Part shown: positions 29,154 through 38,538 of the stretch, piece by piece
Layout of the letters: each line of letters starts with the position of its first letter
Position numbering within the stretch: the first letter of the stretch is position 1
Origin: Pseudodesulfovibrio nedwellii
Lineage (GTDB): Bacteria > Desulfobacterota > Desulfovibrionia > Desulfovibrionales > Desulfovibrionaceae
Reading direction: 5' to 3'
Assembly: GCF_027923765.1 (NCBI RefSeq)
Contig: NZ_AP026709.1
Coordinates: forward strand, 491,501 to 555,500
DNA length: 64,000 nucleotides
Translations under genes and position numbers: made by a program
Notes under the pieces: generated by a model
The model's database searches: none
What the model saw: the letters and a program-made list of their open reading frames with translations, nothing else
Told to the model about the DNA's origin: nothing

Positions 29154-29436
29154 ACGCGAAGTGAGTAACTATCTTTGACCGCTGTGAGTGTCAATCCTTT
29201 TTTTGAGAAAAATGCCAAAGTGGTGGTTTTTTTGAGAATCCCCTTGCTGATTGCGTAGTATATTCTATAAGATCATTCATCTGGTCATATTTATAATGGT
29301 TTTTCCATGTAAATATGTATTATTAACCACATAAGCATTGACTAAATCATGGGGAAGCGGTTTGTTGCCCTAGGCCCGAATGACTTGTTCATGTCGGATA
29401 AAGAGAAAATAAACATAAATTGATCAGGGGGTTGCC

Positions 29437-29988
29437 ATGGCTGATGAAGCTTTGAAAGATATCAATCAGTTTTTGACCTTCACTTTAGGTAAAGAAATTT
29501 TTGCGTTGGATATCGGGACGGTACGGGAAGTTCTGGAATTAACGTCCATTACTAAGATCCCTAGGACACCCGAGTTTATGCGTGGTGTTATCAATCTGCG
29601 TGGTCATGCCGTTCCGGTTGTGGACATGCGCTTGAAGCTGGGCATGTCGCAGGGTGAAGACACCGTCGATACGTGCATTATTATTGTCGAGATTGAATTT
29701 GAGGGAGAATTCACTGTCATGGGTGCTCTTGTCGATTCCGTACGCGAGGTCTTTGAAATGACTCCGGATACTATTGAGCCTGCTCCCAAGATGGGCGCAG
29801 CCATCAATGCCGAGTATATTAAGGGAATGGGACGTCAGAACGGGCAGTTCATTATTATCATTGATATCAATAAGATTTTTTCTGCAGAAGAGCTTGCCAT
29901 TGCCAAGAATCTGGCAGGAGTGGGCGGTGGAGTCGATCAACCACCTGTTGAAGAGGGTGTGGCGGCAACTTCAGCAGCCTCAGCTTAA
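29437..29988 (+). CDS. cheW: chemotaxis coupling protein CheW
   Basis: 183 residues. One CheW domain (about 10-155) has the conserved FALDIGTVREVLE, PRTPEFMRGVINLRG and PVVDMR blocks that dock CheA and the receptors. A disordered Ala/Val/Pro tail follows. It is a single gene with its own terminator, distant from cheZ in this window. GGGGG at about 29427 acts as ribosome-binding site. Confidence 0.93.
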   Translation: MADEALKDINQFLTFTLGKEIFALDIGTVREVLELTSITKIPRTPEFMRGVINLRGHAVPVVDMRLKLGMSQGEDTVDTCIIIVEIEFEGEFTVMGALVDSVREVFEMTPDTIEPAPKMGAAINAEYIKGMGRQNGQFIIIIDINKIFSAEELAIAKNLAGVGGGVDQPPVEEGVAATSAASA

Positions 29989-29995
29989 CAAAAAT

Positions 29996-30027
29996 AAAAA
30001 CCCTCGTTCGAAAGAGCGAGGGTTTTT
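29996..30027 (+). terminator. terminator of cheW
   Basis: AAAAACCCTCG pairs with CGAGGGTTTTT around a short loop. It converges with the Smr gene on the other strand and may serve both. Confidence 0.85.
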
Positions 30028-30047
30028 ATTTTATTTAACAGGTCTTG

Positions 30048-30770
30048 TTATTCATTGTCGTCCCAATTGACCGTAGTATCCCACTTTATCTTGCCCTGAG
30101 TCTTCTTCTGTTTGCGGAGGAGTACGTATAAAGCTCCTGCACCACCATCTTTGGGTTGTGCGGTGCAAAAAGCTAAAACAACATGTCTGAGTGGCTCTTT
30201 GGTCAACCATGTTTCGGTTCCTGTTCGCAGAATCGATTGTCCACCGGGGGAGTTTTTCCCACGGCCAGTGACGACCAAGACACATCGATGTCCCTGAAGA
30301 TAGCTTTCTCGGATGAAGAAGAGCAGATTCTCTTGAGCCTGATCCGCTGTCATACCATGAAGATCGAGGTGAGTGGCAACGCTAAGCGAGCCGGATTTGA
30401 GTTGTTGAAATATTTTGATATCTAGGCCGCGAACATAACCGTACATGAATTCATCAGTGTATTCGAGTTCGAATTCGATGTCGCCTCGCATAAATCGTTG
30501 AGGGTCTTGGGTTTCATCTTCAACGGAAACGACTTGAGACGGGGCTGTTTCAGCTTGGGGAGCCACCTGTCTGCCGCTTGCGCCATCCATTTTTTCCACC
30601 CCGCGCATGGCGGCCATGAATACTTCTTCGTCTGCTGGTTCATTTTGTGGGTTGACATTTTCTTTTTGAGGCACATTTTTGTCGTACGGAAGAGAATAGA
30701 CATCGTCTTTTTTCTTCTCGAATTTGATCTGCTTGAGATCGCCAAGGTTGTTTATACGCTTCTTTTTCAT
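30048..30770 (-). CDS. Smr-domain protein
   Basis: 240 residues: a low-complexity acidic/Gln N-terminal half and a C-terminal Smr domain (about 145-235) with the LDLHGMT and TGRGKNS motifs and a C-terminal GALYVLLR strand. Smr domains are nucleases found at the end of MutS2 and as stand-alone proteins linked to ribosome rescue or recombination. This is a stand-alone form; its substrate is not evident. Confidence 0.88.
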   Translation of the reverse strand: MKKKRINNLGDLKQIKFEKKKDDVYSLPYDKNVPQKENVNPQNEPADEEVFMAAMRGVEKMDGASGRQVAPQAETAPSQVVSVEDETQDPQRFMRGDIEFELEYTDEFMYGYVRGLDIKIFQQLKSGSLSVATHLDLHGMTADQAQENLLFFIRESYLQGHRCVLVVTGRGKNSPGGQSILRTGTETWLTKEPLRHVVLAFCTAQPKDGGAGALYVLLRKQKKTQGKIKWDTTVNWDDNE

Positions 30771-30926
30771 TGCTTATCCTTCCTTTGGTCGAAACGAGTA
30801 TATCCAAATGCTTGCATGGAGCAAGCTAAAGAGTTGTGTCCCGCGGCGTTCGTACGATTCGCTGGACTTCCAAGGCTGCGTTAAGTAATGAGCCTGTTTG
30901 CACAAAGACTTAAAGCGAGGGAACAG

Positions 30927-31685
30927 ATGCTGACCATAGAAGACTTGCATGTCAACATCGGCGATAAAGAGGTCCTCAAGGGGATCAATCTTCAGATAAA
31001 CGAAGGGGAAACATTTATTTTGTTCGGACCGAATGGTTCGGGCAAGACGTCCCTTCTTATGTCTCTGATGGGCTTTTCCGGATATAATGTCACCAAGGGA
31101 AAGATATACTTTAAAGGACAGGACATCACGGAAGTCCCCATGTATGAACGGGCACGCCTTGGTGTTGGTATGTCCTTCCAGCGACCCCCGACCATTCATG
31201 GCTTGCGGACCCGCCATCTTGTCCAGAGGTGTTCTCGAAAAGGTGAAGTGAATCCTGAAATGTTGGCTGAAACCGTCAACATGACCGAATTTTTAGATCG
31301 TGATATTAACGCCGGTTTTTCCGGTGGGGAAATCAAACGATCTGAATTACTTCAGCTTATGGCACAGCAGCCTGACCTCGTACTTTTTGACGAGCCGGAA
31401 TCAGGCGTTGATATGGAGAACATGCAGTTGGTGGGCAAGGTCGCCCGCGACGTGCTGGATGGTAATTTTAATATTACTCCTGATTTGAGCCTGCGTGAGC
31501 GCAAGGAACAAACCAGAACAGCCGGACTGATTATCACCCATACCGGTTACATCCTTGACTATGTCAACGCTGACCGCGGACAGGTTCTGTATCAGGGCCA
31601 CCTGTGTTGTGAAGGCCGTCCCAGAGATATTTTGGACCACATCCGGGAGCATGGCTACCAGGAATGTGTTCGCTGCATGAACTAG
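30927..31685 (+). CDS. sufC: SUF-type Fe-S assembly ATPase SufC
   Basis: 252 residues, an ABC ATPase of the SufC type: Walker A GPNGSGKTS, signature FSGGEIKRSE, Walker B LVLFDEPESGVD, and the His switch in IITH. Two in-frame ATGs exist; the one at 30927 has GAGG at 30917-30920 and starts with the family-typical MLTIEDLHV, so it is chosen over 30888. The next gene is a SufB/D protein 24 bases on. It energises transfer of Fe-S clusters from the SufB-type scaffold. Confidence 0.9.
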   Translation: MLTIEDLHVNIGDKEVLKGINLQINEGETFILFGPNGSGKTSLLMSLMGFSGYNVTKGKIYFKGQDITEVPMYERARLGVGMSFQRPPTIHGLRTRHLVQRCSRKGEVNPEMLAETVNMTEFLDRDINAGFSGGEIKRSELLQLMAQQPDLVLFDEPESGVDMENMQLVGKVARDVLDGNFNITPDLSLRERKEQTRTAGLIITHTGYILDYVNADRGQVLYQGHLCCEGRPRDILDHIREHGYQECVRCMN

Positions 31686-31709
31686 CAACTCCTTGTGAAG
31701 GAGATAGAT

Positions 31710-32870
31710 ATGAATAAAGTCGATCTTACCAATTTCAAGTTTGACGGGCTTCAGCAGGAAGCCATTGATGATTTGTCTGTTTTGTCCGAAGAGGACAAGG
31801 ACCAACTCCTCATGGCTGGCGTTGTTTCTGACCTGAGCACGCGTTCCGCTTCTTATTTGCAGATGGATCAGTCTGCCGTGCATTGTCAGTCCATGGATGA
31901 TGGTGTTGAGATTATGGACATCAAGGATGCTCTCAAGAAGTATGATGGCCTTAAGGAATACTACTGGACGTTGGTAGACAAAGATAAGGATGAGTTTACC
32001 AAATCTGCCTATGACAATTTGCATGGTGGATATTTCATTCGCGTCAAGGCTGGCGCTAAAATCAAGGACCCCATTCAGTCCTGCTTGATGCTTAAGTCCG
32101 AGAATGTTGGCCAGAATGTGCACAATCTCGTCATCATCGAAGAGGGGGCAGAGGCGCACATTATTACCGGTTGTTCCGTGGCTCATGGCACAAAGGCTGG
32201 GGCGCATTTGGGTATTTCCGAATTTTTTGTTAAAAAGAACGCATCACTGACTTTTACCATGGTACACAACTGGAGCGAGGACGTTGCTGTCCGCCCCCGG
32301 TCTGCAGGTGTGGTTGAAGAGGGCGGCAAGTTCCTGTCCAATTATGTTCTGCTCAAGCCGGTCAAGGACTTACAGATGTACCCGTCCATCGAAATGAATG
32401 GTCCGCACTCCGTGGCACGTTTCAATTCCGTTGTGATGGCTCCTGAAGGTTCTCATCTGGATATGGGTAACCGGGTAATCATGAACGCACCGCACACACG
32501 GTGTGAGATCATTGCTCGGACCATTTCTACCGGCGGCACGATCATTAATCGTGGTCACATCGGTGCACATCATGTGCCGAGTAAGGGGCACCTCGAATGT
32601 CAGGGCCTTATTCTTGGTGGTGGTCGTATCTGGGCTATCCCCGAATTGGACGGTACCGTGGAGGGTGTAGAGCTCTCTCATGAAGCGTCTGTGGGTAAAA
32701 TTGCACAAGAAGAGATTGAATATCTCATGGCTCGTGGCATGGATGAAGACGAGGCAACCTCGACCATCGTCCGCGGTTTTCTGAATACCGATATTATGGG
32801 GCTGCCCGCTCGGTTACAGAGGGAAATTGATAAGCAGATTGAGGAATTGCAAGCCTCTGACGCCATGTAG
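31710..32870 (+). CDS. sufB: SufB/SufD-family Fe-S scaffold protein
   Basis: 386 residues of the SufBD beta-helix family, identified by the central repeats (EMNGPHSVARFNSV, SHLDMGNRV) and the C-terminal SHEASVGKIAQEEIEYLMARG block. AAGGAG before the ATG at 31710 decides the start. With sufC it makes a minimal two-gene SUF unit, the arrangement common in archaea and anaerobic bacteria. Whether this is the SufB or SufD branch cannot be settled here. Note that the NIF system at 19877-21912 provides a second Fe-S pathway. Confidence 0.88.
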   Translation: MNKVDLTNFKFDGLQQEAIDDLSVLSEEDKDQLLMAGVVSDLSTRSASYLQMDQSAVHCQSMDDGVEIMDIKDALKKYDGLKEYYWTLVDKDKDEFTKSAYDNLHGGYFIRVKAGAKIKDPIQSCLMLKSENVGQNVHNLVIIEEGAEAHIITGCSVAHGTKAGAHLGISEFFVKKNASLTFTMVHNWSEDVAVRPRSAGVVEEGGKFLSNYVLLKPVKDLQMYPSIEMNGPHSVARFNSVVMAPEGSHLDMGNRVIMNAPHTRCEIIARTISTGGTIINRGHIGAHHVPSKGHLECQGLILGGGRIWAIPELDGTVEGVELSHEASVGKIAQEEIEYLMARGMDEDEATSTIVRGFLNTDIMGLPARLQREIDKQIEELQASDAM

Positions 32871-32892
32871 TTTTTATCGAGAATCAAAAAAT

Positions 32893-32923
32893 AAGGCGGT
32901 GGCTTTGGCCATCGCCTTTTTTG
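32893..32923 (+). terminator. terminator of sufCB
   Basis: An 11-bp stem (32893-32903 with 32908-32918, one G-T pair) and a TTTG loop, followed by a T run. Confidence 0.9.
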
Positions 32924-33017
32924 TGTGCTTTGTGGGAAATACCGCTTGTACAAACGGTTCGGGCGTACTAAACAATGGCAAGAAATTACACATCTGCCGA
33001 GTTTTTGGAGGGAAAAA

Positions 33018-33605
33018 GTGTCAATAGGAAAGAAAGAAAAGATTCTGAGAGCCGCCCAGGAAATATTCGCTCGATGTGGATATGCCGGAACGACCATGAA
33101 AATGGTCGCTGAACAGGCTGGAGTGGCATCGGGATTGGTCTTTCATTATTTTGAATCCAAAGAAAATCTCTTCATGGTTGCCGGGAGTGAATTGATCGAC
33201 ACAATGATCACTGAACTGCGTGCAAAAACAGATAATTGCAAGTCCGGTTGTGACGCTCTGGGGGCATTTATTGGAGCATATCTGGATTTTACTGTAGAGA
33301 ATGAGAAAACATTTCCAACCATTATCCGGTGTTCACCTTTCAGCGATGATAATCCTGATTTGGATCGGGATAAAATTGGTGCTAAGTTTAGAGAACTTAT
33401 TGATATGATTGAGGAGTTCTTGCGCCGAGGCGTTGAGGACGGATCTCTCAAAAATTTGCCGGTCACTCAGACTGCCTTCATGGTTTATGGAAGTATTGTT
33501 GGTGCCGTTCGTACCCGTTTTTTGACGCCGTACAAGGTTGCCGAGTTATATGAAGAGGCTCGTCTGTTTATTTTGCGGAGTGTGTGTACGCCGGAGGCTC
33601 TTTAA
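33018..33605 (+). CDS. TetR-family transcriptional regulator
   Basis: 195 residues. The N-terminal TetR helix-turn-helix (about 8-55) has the typical FARCGYAGTTMKMVAEQAGVA and VFHYFESKENLF blocks; the C-terminal part is helical. The start is a GTG at 33018 with GGAGGG at 33007-33012, preferred over upstream in-frame codons. The regulated gene may be its downstream neighbour, the hydrolase-like membrane protein, but no operator is clear. Confidence 0.88.
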   Translation: MSIGKKEKILRAAQEIFARCGYAGTTMKMVAEQAGVASGLVFHYFESKENLFMVAGSELIDTMITELRAKTDNCKSGCDALGAFIGAYLDFTVENEKTFPTIIRCSPFSDDNPDLDRDKIGAKFRELIDMIEEFLRRGVEDGSLKNLPVTQTAFMVYGSIVGAVRTRFLTPYKVAELYEEARLFILRSVCTPEAL

Positions 33606-33640
33606 TTTAGTGATTTTTCATTTCTATCATATGGTGATGT

Positions 33641-34096
33641 ATGCCTGATTACCGAGGACATCTTGCTGGTGGCCTTTTTTTTGGCGTCATGGGATTGGTT
33701 GGCGCAATACTGCTGGGATGGTTGGTCTTTGACCCACTTCAAGCTATTGGATTGATAGGCTTTTGCCTACTGGGTGCGTTGTTTCCAGATGTTGATACCA
33801 ACTCCAAAGGGCAGAATCTTTATTATGCCGTTTTTACCGTGGTGGATTTGGTGTTGATACTCAGGGGGTTATATGTCTGGGCCGCTTGGTTTGGACTCTT
33901 TTCCATGCTTCCGGCTGTCGGGTCGCATCGAGGATGGACGCATACATGGTGGGCAATGCTTTTGGTGCCTGTTCCTATTTTGGCCGTTCCGTTTTTTATG
34001 CAGATGCCAGATGCCGTTCGGGAGTTCATTCCGTTCTATGCGGCTTTTGTTGCGGGCTATTTTTCTCATTTGATTTTGGATGGAAAATTTAAATGA
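33641..34096 (+). CDS. YdjM/DUF457-type membrane-bound metal-dependent hydrolase
   Basis: 151 residues with four hydrophobic segments. The metal-binding residues of the family are recognisable in GALFPDVDT, HRGWTHT and the C-terminal FSHLILD. It lies 35 bases after the TetR gene and converges with the glycosyltransferase gene. Substrate unknown. Confidence 0.75.
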   Translation: MPDYRGHLAGGLFFGVMGLVGAILLGWLVFDPLQAIGLIGFCLLGALFPDVDTNSKGQNLYYAVFTVVDLVLILRGLYVWAAWFGLFSMLPAVGSHRGWTHTWWAMLLVPVPILAVPFFMQMPDAVREFIPFYAAFVAGYFSHLILDGKFK

Positions 34097-34126
34097 TATC
34101 AGTGATCAATTTGTGATCATAAGATC

Positions 34127-35194
34127 CTAGGATGTTGCGCCCGTCAGCCGTTGATAGAGAGCCACGTATTTTTGAGCCATGGTTTTGTCTGTGTAATTGG
34201 TCACTGATTCAGAACCATTATTGATCAATTTGTCAGCTAATGTTTGGTCCGTGACCACTCTAACGATGTTCGTGGCTAATTCTTTGGCATTTCGATTGCG
34301 GAAGACCAAACCATCATGTTCATGTGTGACCAATTCCAGATTGGAGGGGAGGTCAGACGTAATAACGGGCGTTTTTGTGGCCCATCCTTCCTTGATGACA
34401 GCATTGGAGCCTTCTCCGTCAACTGACGGAATAATCAGTACGTCGATTTCCGGAAGTACTATACGGCTGTCTTGATACCCGAGAAACAGGATTGAACGTG
34501 CCAGATCCAGTTTCTCAGCCTGTTGTTTTAATTCTCGAAGCAGGGGGCCTTCTCCAGCTATCATACATTGCCAGTCTGGCATTGTTGGCGATTCTTTCAG
34601 ATGGGCCAAAGATTCTATGAGAACCTCAAATCCTTTCTGCGTACTGAGGGCACCCACTGCACCAAGTGTCAAGACGGGGTGCTGTCGTTGTTCCAATTCA
34701 TACATTTCGGCATCAATTCCGCTATGGATTGTGCTTGTTTTTTCTTTTGGGATTTCACAGGAAACTAACACTTCCTGAATTTCACGGCTGACTGCGACCA
34801 ATGCGTCACCAGCAAGATATTTGCTGCGACTCCACCCCGGTTTAAGCTTGTAGGAAACCCTTCGACTGTGAACTAGTTTGAAGCTGTCATTGAATTTTTT
34901 GACCAAGGCAGCAAGTGAAGCTCCCTTGGCGTCATTTGTATGGACAACATCCGGTTTGAAAGAACTAATCAAGCGTGTCAGACGAAAAATGTTGAATGGG
35001 TTGTAGTCGTTGGATGAGGGGAGATCCGCACAAGGGATCTTTGCTTCTTCCAACAAGGGTTTCAAGGGGGAATTGTTGGGGACTGCAACCAACGGTTCAA
35101 ATCCGGGGGTTTGAGCTAGGTAACGGGCAAGGTAAAAGACTTGGCGTTGTCCGCCACGTATTATTTTTCCTAAATCAAGGAGCAAAACTTTCAA
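34127..35194 (-). CDS. GT4-family glycosyltransferase
   Basis: 355 residues in two Rossmann-like halves (GT-B fold). The N-terminal acceptor half carries the GGQRQVFYLARYL start. The C-terminal donor half has the PSVDGEGSNAVIKEGWATKTPVITSDL block; the Glu-x7-Glu motif appears in part (EG...EGW). It may act in lipopolysaccharide or surface glycan synthesis, but no other glycan genes are near. It starts 12 bases after the sucCD stop on the same strand. Confidence 0.88.
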   Translation of the reverse strand: MKVLLLDLGKIIRGGQRQVFYLARYLAQTPGFEPLVAVPNNSPLKPLLEEAKIPCADLPSSNDYNPFNIFRLTRLISSFKPDVVHTNDAKGASLAALVKKFNDSFKLVHSRRVSYKLKPGWSRSKYLAGDALVAVSREIQEVLVSCEIPKEKTSTIHSGIDAEMYELEQRQHPVLTLGAVGALSTQKGFEVLIESLAHLKESPTMPDWQCMIAGEGPLLRELKQQAEKLDLARSILFLGYQDSRIVLPEIDVLIIPSVDGEGSNAVIKEGWATKTPVITSDLPSNLELVTHEHDGLVFRNRNAKELATNIVRVVTDQTLADKLINNGSESVTNYTDKTMAQKYVALYQRLTGATS

Positions 35195-35206
35195 AATAAA
35201 CCTCTG

Positions 35207-37285
35207 TTACTTCAGTGCCTTGGCAGTCATTTTTGCAACGGCCTCAAGGCTCGGGCAGATAGCGAATCCAGCTTTACTCATGGTTTCGAGTTTGCTCTTG
35301 ATACCACCGCCTTTTTCAAGAATGGCGCCGGCGTGGCCCAATCGTTTGCCGGGAGGGGCTGTCTGTCCTGCGATAAAAGATATGACGGGTTTGTCAAATC
35401 CGGATTTTATGACGTATTCTGCCAGATTTTCTTCGGCCTGACCGCCGATTTCTCCAAGAACAACTACAGCCTTTGTCTTATCATGATTGCGAATCATTTC
35501 AAACATATCAACGAAATTGACACCAATAAATGGGTCGCCACCAATACCGACACAAAGAGATTGCCCAATGCCAGCTGAAGTCAGACGATCCGCGACTTCA
35601 TAGGTCAGGGTGCCACTGCGGGAGAGTACGGCTACAGGACCGGGAATGAAAGGCGTCGTGGGCAGAATGCCGATTTTGGTTTTGCCGGGAACAATTATGC
35701 CCGGTGTATTCGGCCCGACAACTCGAGTTCGGGAGTCTTTAATTTGTTCGAATGTGGAAAGCATGTCGTGTTGTACAATGCCTTCAGTGATGCAGATGGC
35801 CCAAGGAATGTCATTGGACGCTGCTTCGTAAACGGCGTCTGCGGCCATTTTGGGGGGGACAAAGATGATGCTTGCGCCGATCTCATGTGAACGTTTTGCC
35901 TCGGCGATGGAGTTGTACACCGGTACGCCGAGTACTTCCTGTCCACCTTTGAATGGGGTGACACCAGCTACCACATTTGCTCCATATTCCTGCATGAGGC
36001 GTGTATGAAGTTGGCCTTCGCGACCAGTAATACCCTGAACCAGAATGGGGGTGTCTTTGTCGATACCGAATACGGCGTCATTGGTATAACTGACTGGTTT
36101 CGGTGTTTGGCCCGCTGGACAATCCATAGGGGCCGGAAAATCAATAACTTGTACATCCGCAGGCTTGAGTGTGGTTAGAATATCGATAGCCTCTTTCATA
36201 TCTCCGGCCATGTGCAGGCCGTCCACATTAAGGCTTTTGAGAATTTCCAAACCAGACTTGGCGTCCTTGCCAGACATTCGAGCCACGATGGGCTTTTTCG
36301 GGGCGTTCCCCTTGAGGGCACCTTTCATGGCGAGGGCAACTTTTTCACAGGAGAGTATTCCTCCGAAAAGGTTGATAAAAATAGCTTTGACCTGATTGTC
36401 GCCAAAAAGTAGTTCCAGTGCCGTTTTCATGCGCTTTTGATCAGCAGCTCCACCTAGGTCCAAGAAGTTGCTGGCAGGTAGTTTGGAAAAGTTCAGCAAA
36501 TCCATGGTTGCCATGGCCAGTCCTGCACCGTTGACCATTAGGCCGACCCAGCCAGGAAGTTTGACGAAAGAGAGGCCTGCGTCGCGGGCTTCATTTTCTT
36601 CCGGCGTGGCGTGTTCGCGTTGGTAGTAAGCTTCCATTTCAGGATCAATGTCAGCATGGTTGTCGTCGATTTCAACCTTGCCGTCCAATGCGATGAACTG
36701 ATTCTCAGGGGTAATGATCAGGGGGTTGATCTCGGCCATAAGCAGTCCGTTGTTGAGCATTCCCGTGAAAAGGCTTGTCAGTAATGCTGCGAAATCTTTG
36801 AGCTGTTCTTTTTTAAGCCCCAGATGAAAGAAAGCGGCCCTGATTTGATGAGGAGCTAGTCCGCCGGGGAGTTTGATTTTTTGAACGAGCAGATTGTCTG
36901 CGCCGAGATTTTCGATTTCCACGCCACCTTCACGTCCCACGGTGAGCAGAATGCATTTGTGTTCACGGGATACTGTCAATGAGATGTAGAATTCACGAGC
37001 GATTTCCGCGCCGGGTTCGACACGGATAAACGGTACGGAATGGCCCTTTATGTTTAGGGCGAAAAGAGTGCGTGCGGTTGCGGGGAAGTCCTCGGCGGAG
37101 TCAATGCGCAGAATACCGCCAGCTTTACCTCGTCCTCCGGTAAGTACTTGTGATTTCAGGAACCACGGTAGGGGAAAGTCTGGCTTGAAGTTGTCTTCTT
37201 CGCCTGGGAGGACAGCAATACCCTCGGGAGTGGGGACTCCGGCTTTCTTGAAAAGAATTTTGCTCTTGTGTTCATTAAGCAGCAT
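35207..37285 (-). CDS. fused succinyl-CoA ligase (SucC-SucD in one chain)
   Basis: 692 residues joining both subunits of an ADP-forming succinate/acyl-CoA ligase. Residues about 1-390 are the beta part (ATP-grasp, then flavodoxin-like ligase domain); about 395-692 are the alpha part, with the CoA-binding [17 protein letters not shown] and the phosphorylated His651 in RLGHAGAI. The order is beta then alpha, as in sucCD operons. Substrate could be succinate or another acyl group; acetate-CoA ligases have the opposite domain order. A DHH phosphoesterase gene precedes it by 230 bases. Confidence 0.85.
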   Translation of the reverse strand: MLLNEHKSKILFKKAGVPTPEGIAVLPGEEDNFKPDFPLPWFLKSQVLTGGRGKAGGILRIDSAEDFPATARTLFALNIKGHSVPFIRVEPGAEIAREFYISLTVSREHKCILLTVGREGGVEIENLGADNLLVQKIKLPGGLAPHQIRAAFFHLGLKKEQLKDFAALLTSLFTGMLNNGLLMAEINPLIITPENQFIALDGKVEIDDNHADIDPEMEAYYQREHATPEENEARDAGLSFVKLPGWVGLMVNGAGLAMATMDLLNFSKLPASNFLDLGGAADQKRMKTALELLFGDNQVKAIFINLFGGILSCEKVALAMKGALKGNAPKKPIVARMSGKDAKSGLEILKSLNVDGLHMAGDMKEAIDILTTLKPADVQVIDFPAPMDCPAGQTPKPVSYTNDAVFGIDKDTPILVQGITGREGQLHTRLMQEYGANVVAGVTPFKGGQEVLGVPVYNSIAEAKRSHEIGASIIFVPPKMAADAVYEAASNDIPWAICITEGIVQHDMLSTFEQIKDSRTRVVGPNTPGIIVPGKTKIGILPTTPFIPGPVAVLSRSGTLTYEVADRLTSAGIGQSLCVGIGGDPFIGVNFVDMFEMIRNHDKTKAVVVLGEIGGQAEENLAEYVIKSGFDKPVISFIAGQTAPPGKRLGHAGAILEKGGGIKSKLETMSKAGFAICPSLEAVAKMTAKALK

Positions 37286-37424
37286 GTCGAGCTCCTGATT
37301 ACATTACATATACGGAGGCACCTTATAGTGGGTTTGGGCATACGAATCAACGTAAATGTGCCGCCGCTGTGAGGTTATGGGATAAAAAGTATGTGAATTG
37401 TGATTTTGAATGTGTTGAAAATGG

Positions 37425-37460
37425 AGCAACGCGGCAAAAAAAGTTATATGCCGCGTTGCT
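37425..37460 (-). terminator. terminator-like hairpin between the DHH gene and sucCD
   Basis: A perfect 12-bp stem (37425-37436 with 37449-37460) with an AT-rich 12-base loop lies past the end of the DHH gene. The T tail on the minus strand is weak. Confidence 0.55.
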
Positions 37461-37516
37461 GATTTATTGTTTAAGTCTGTTGCCGATAGTGTTTAATGTC
37501 GAAAGAGGATCAATGG

Positions 37517-38428
37517 CTATCCATCGGCATTAATTCGTTTGAGTAGTTTTTTAAGCGTTTCCGAAGTCGCACCTTCAGGGACTTGACAAGTACCGACGGC
37601 ACGATGTCCACCGCCACCGAACGAGAGCGTCAGTGAGCCAACGTCCGTGTTGCTCGTGCGGTTGAGAATTGAGTGCCCCACGGTGAATACTACGTTTTGT
37701 TTTTTGAAACCCCATATGACACGAATGCTGACGTTACACTGGTCGAACAAGGTGTAGATCATGAAGCGATTACCACAATAAATTGGTTCTTGGTCCCTGA
37801 GATCCAGCACAACTGCATTGTCGTGGATGCTTGAGTTATTCTTGAGCATTTGAACGAATTTGGGCTCATCAGCGAAGTATTTGTCGATACGTTCTTTGAC
37901 GTCAGGTTGTTTCATTATTTCTTCGGCGGTCATGGATCGACAATATTCGATCATATCCAGCATAAGCTGGTAGTTGCTGATTCGATAGTCCCTATATCGC
38001 CCCAGTCCTGTTCTTGGGTCCATAACAAAGCCCAAAAGAATCCAGCCGGTAGGCGAAGTGATTTCTTTTGCGGTCAGATTGGCGGAGTCAACTTTGTCTA
38101 CCGCATTCATGAAATCGGTGAATGATTCCGGAAATTTATCCGTACCGTAATAGTCGTAGATAACTCGGGCGCAACTTGGCAGTGGTTTGCTTTCGCCTTC
38201 GAATTCAATGTCACCCAAACGGTCTTTTTCGCTGGTGTGGTGATCAAACCACAATCCACATCCTGCCACATACGGGACGTTGGCGAGTATATCATTAGGG
38301 GTCACTTCAACTTTGCCGTCCTGAAGATCTTTGGGGTGGGCAAAGAGATAATCGTCTATGAGGCCAAGGTGCTTGAGGAGCGTGGCACAGGCCAGGCCGT
38401 CAAAATCGGATCGGGTGACAAGTCTCAT
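37517..38428 (-). CDS. DHH-family phosphoesterase
   Basis: 303 residues with the DHH signature at Asp62-His63-His64 (WFDHHTS), the N-terminal RSDFDGLA metal-binding loop and the C-terminal DHHA1 glycine/His motif GGGGHRAVG. These proteins hydrolyse small phosphodiesters such as nano-RNA, pAp or oligophosphates; the exact substrate is open. GGAG lies upstream of the ATG at 38428. Confidence 0.88.
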   Translation of the reverse strand: MRLVTRSDFDGLACATLLKHLGLIDDYLFAHPKDLQDGKVEVTPNDILANVPYVAGCGLWFDHHTSEKDRLGDIEFEGESKPLPSCARVIYDYYGTDKFPESFTDFMNAVDKVDSANLTAKEITSPTGWILLGFVMDPRTGLGRYRDYRISNYQLMLDMIEYCRSMTAEEIMKQPDVKERIDKYFADEPKFVQMLKNNSSIHDNAVVLDLRDQEPIYCGNRFMIYTLFDQCNVSIRVIWGFKKQNVVFTVGHSILNRTSNTDVGSLTLSFGGGGHRAVGTCQVPEGATSETLKKLLKRINADG

Positions 38429-38538
38429 CGGCGATTCTCCATTTCATTTTATATGTGCTTGGTTTGTGATGTCTATCTTGTACTTTTCAGGACGATACAG
38501 ACGTATCTGTTCCAAAATATTTTGTCAAAAAAGAAGCG

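Noticed and set aside
31401-32207. Open frame of 268 codons antisense to sufC/sufB
   Set aside because: Shadow of two well-supported Fe-S assembly genes.
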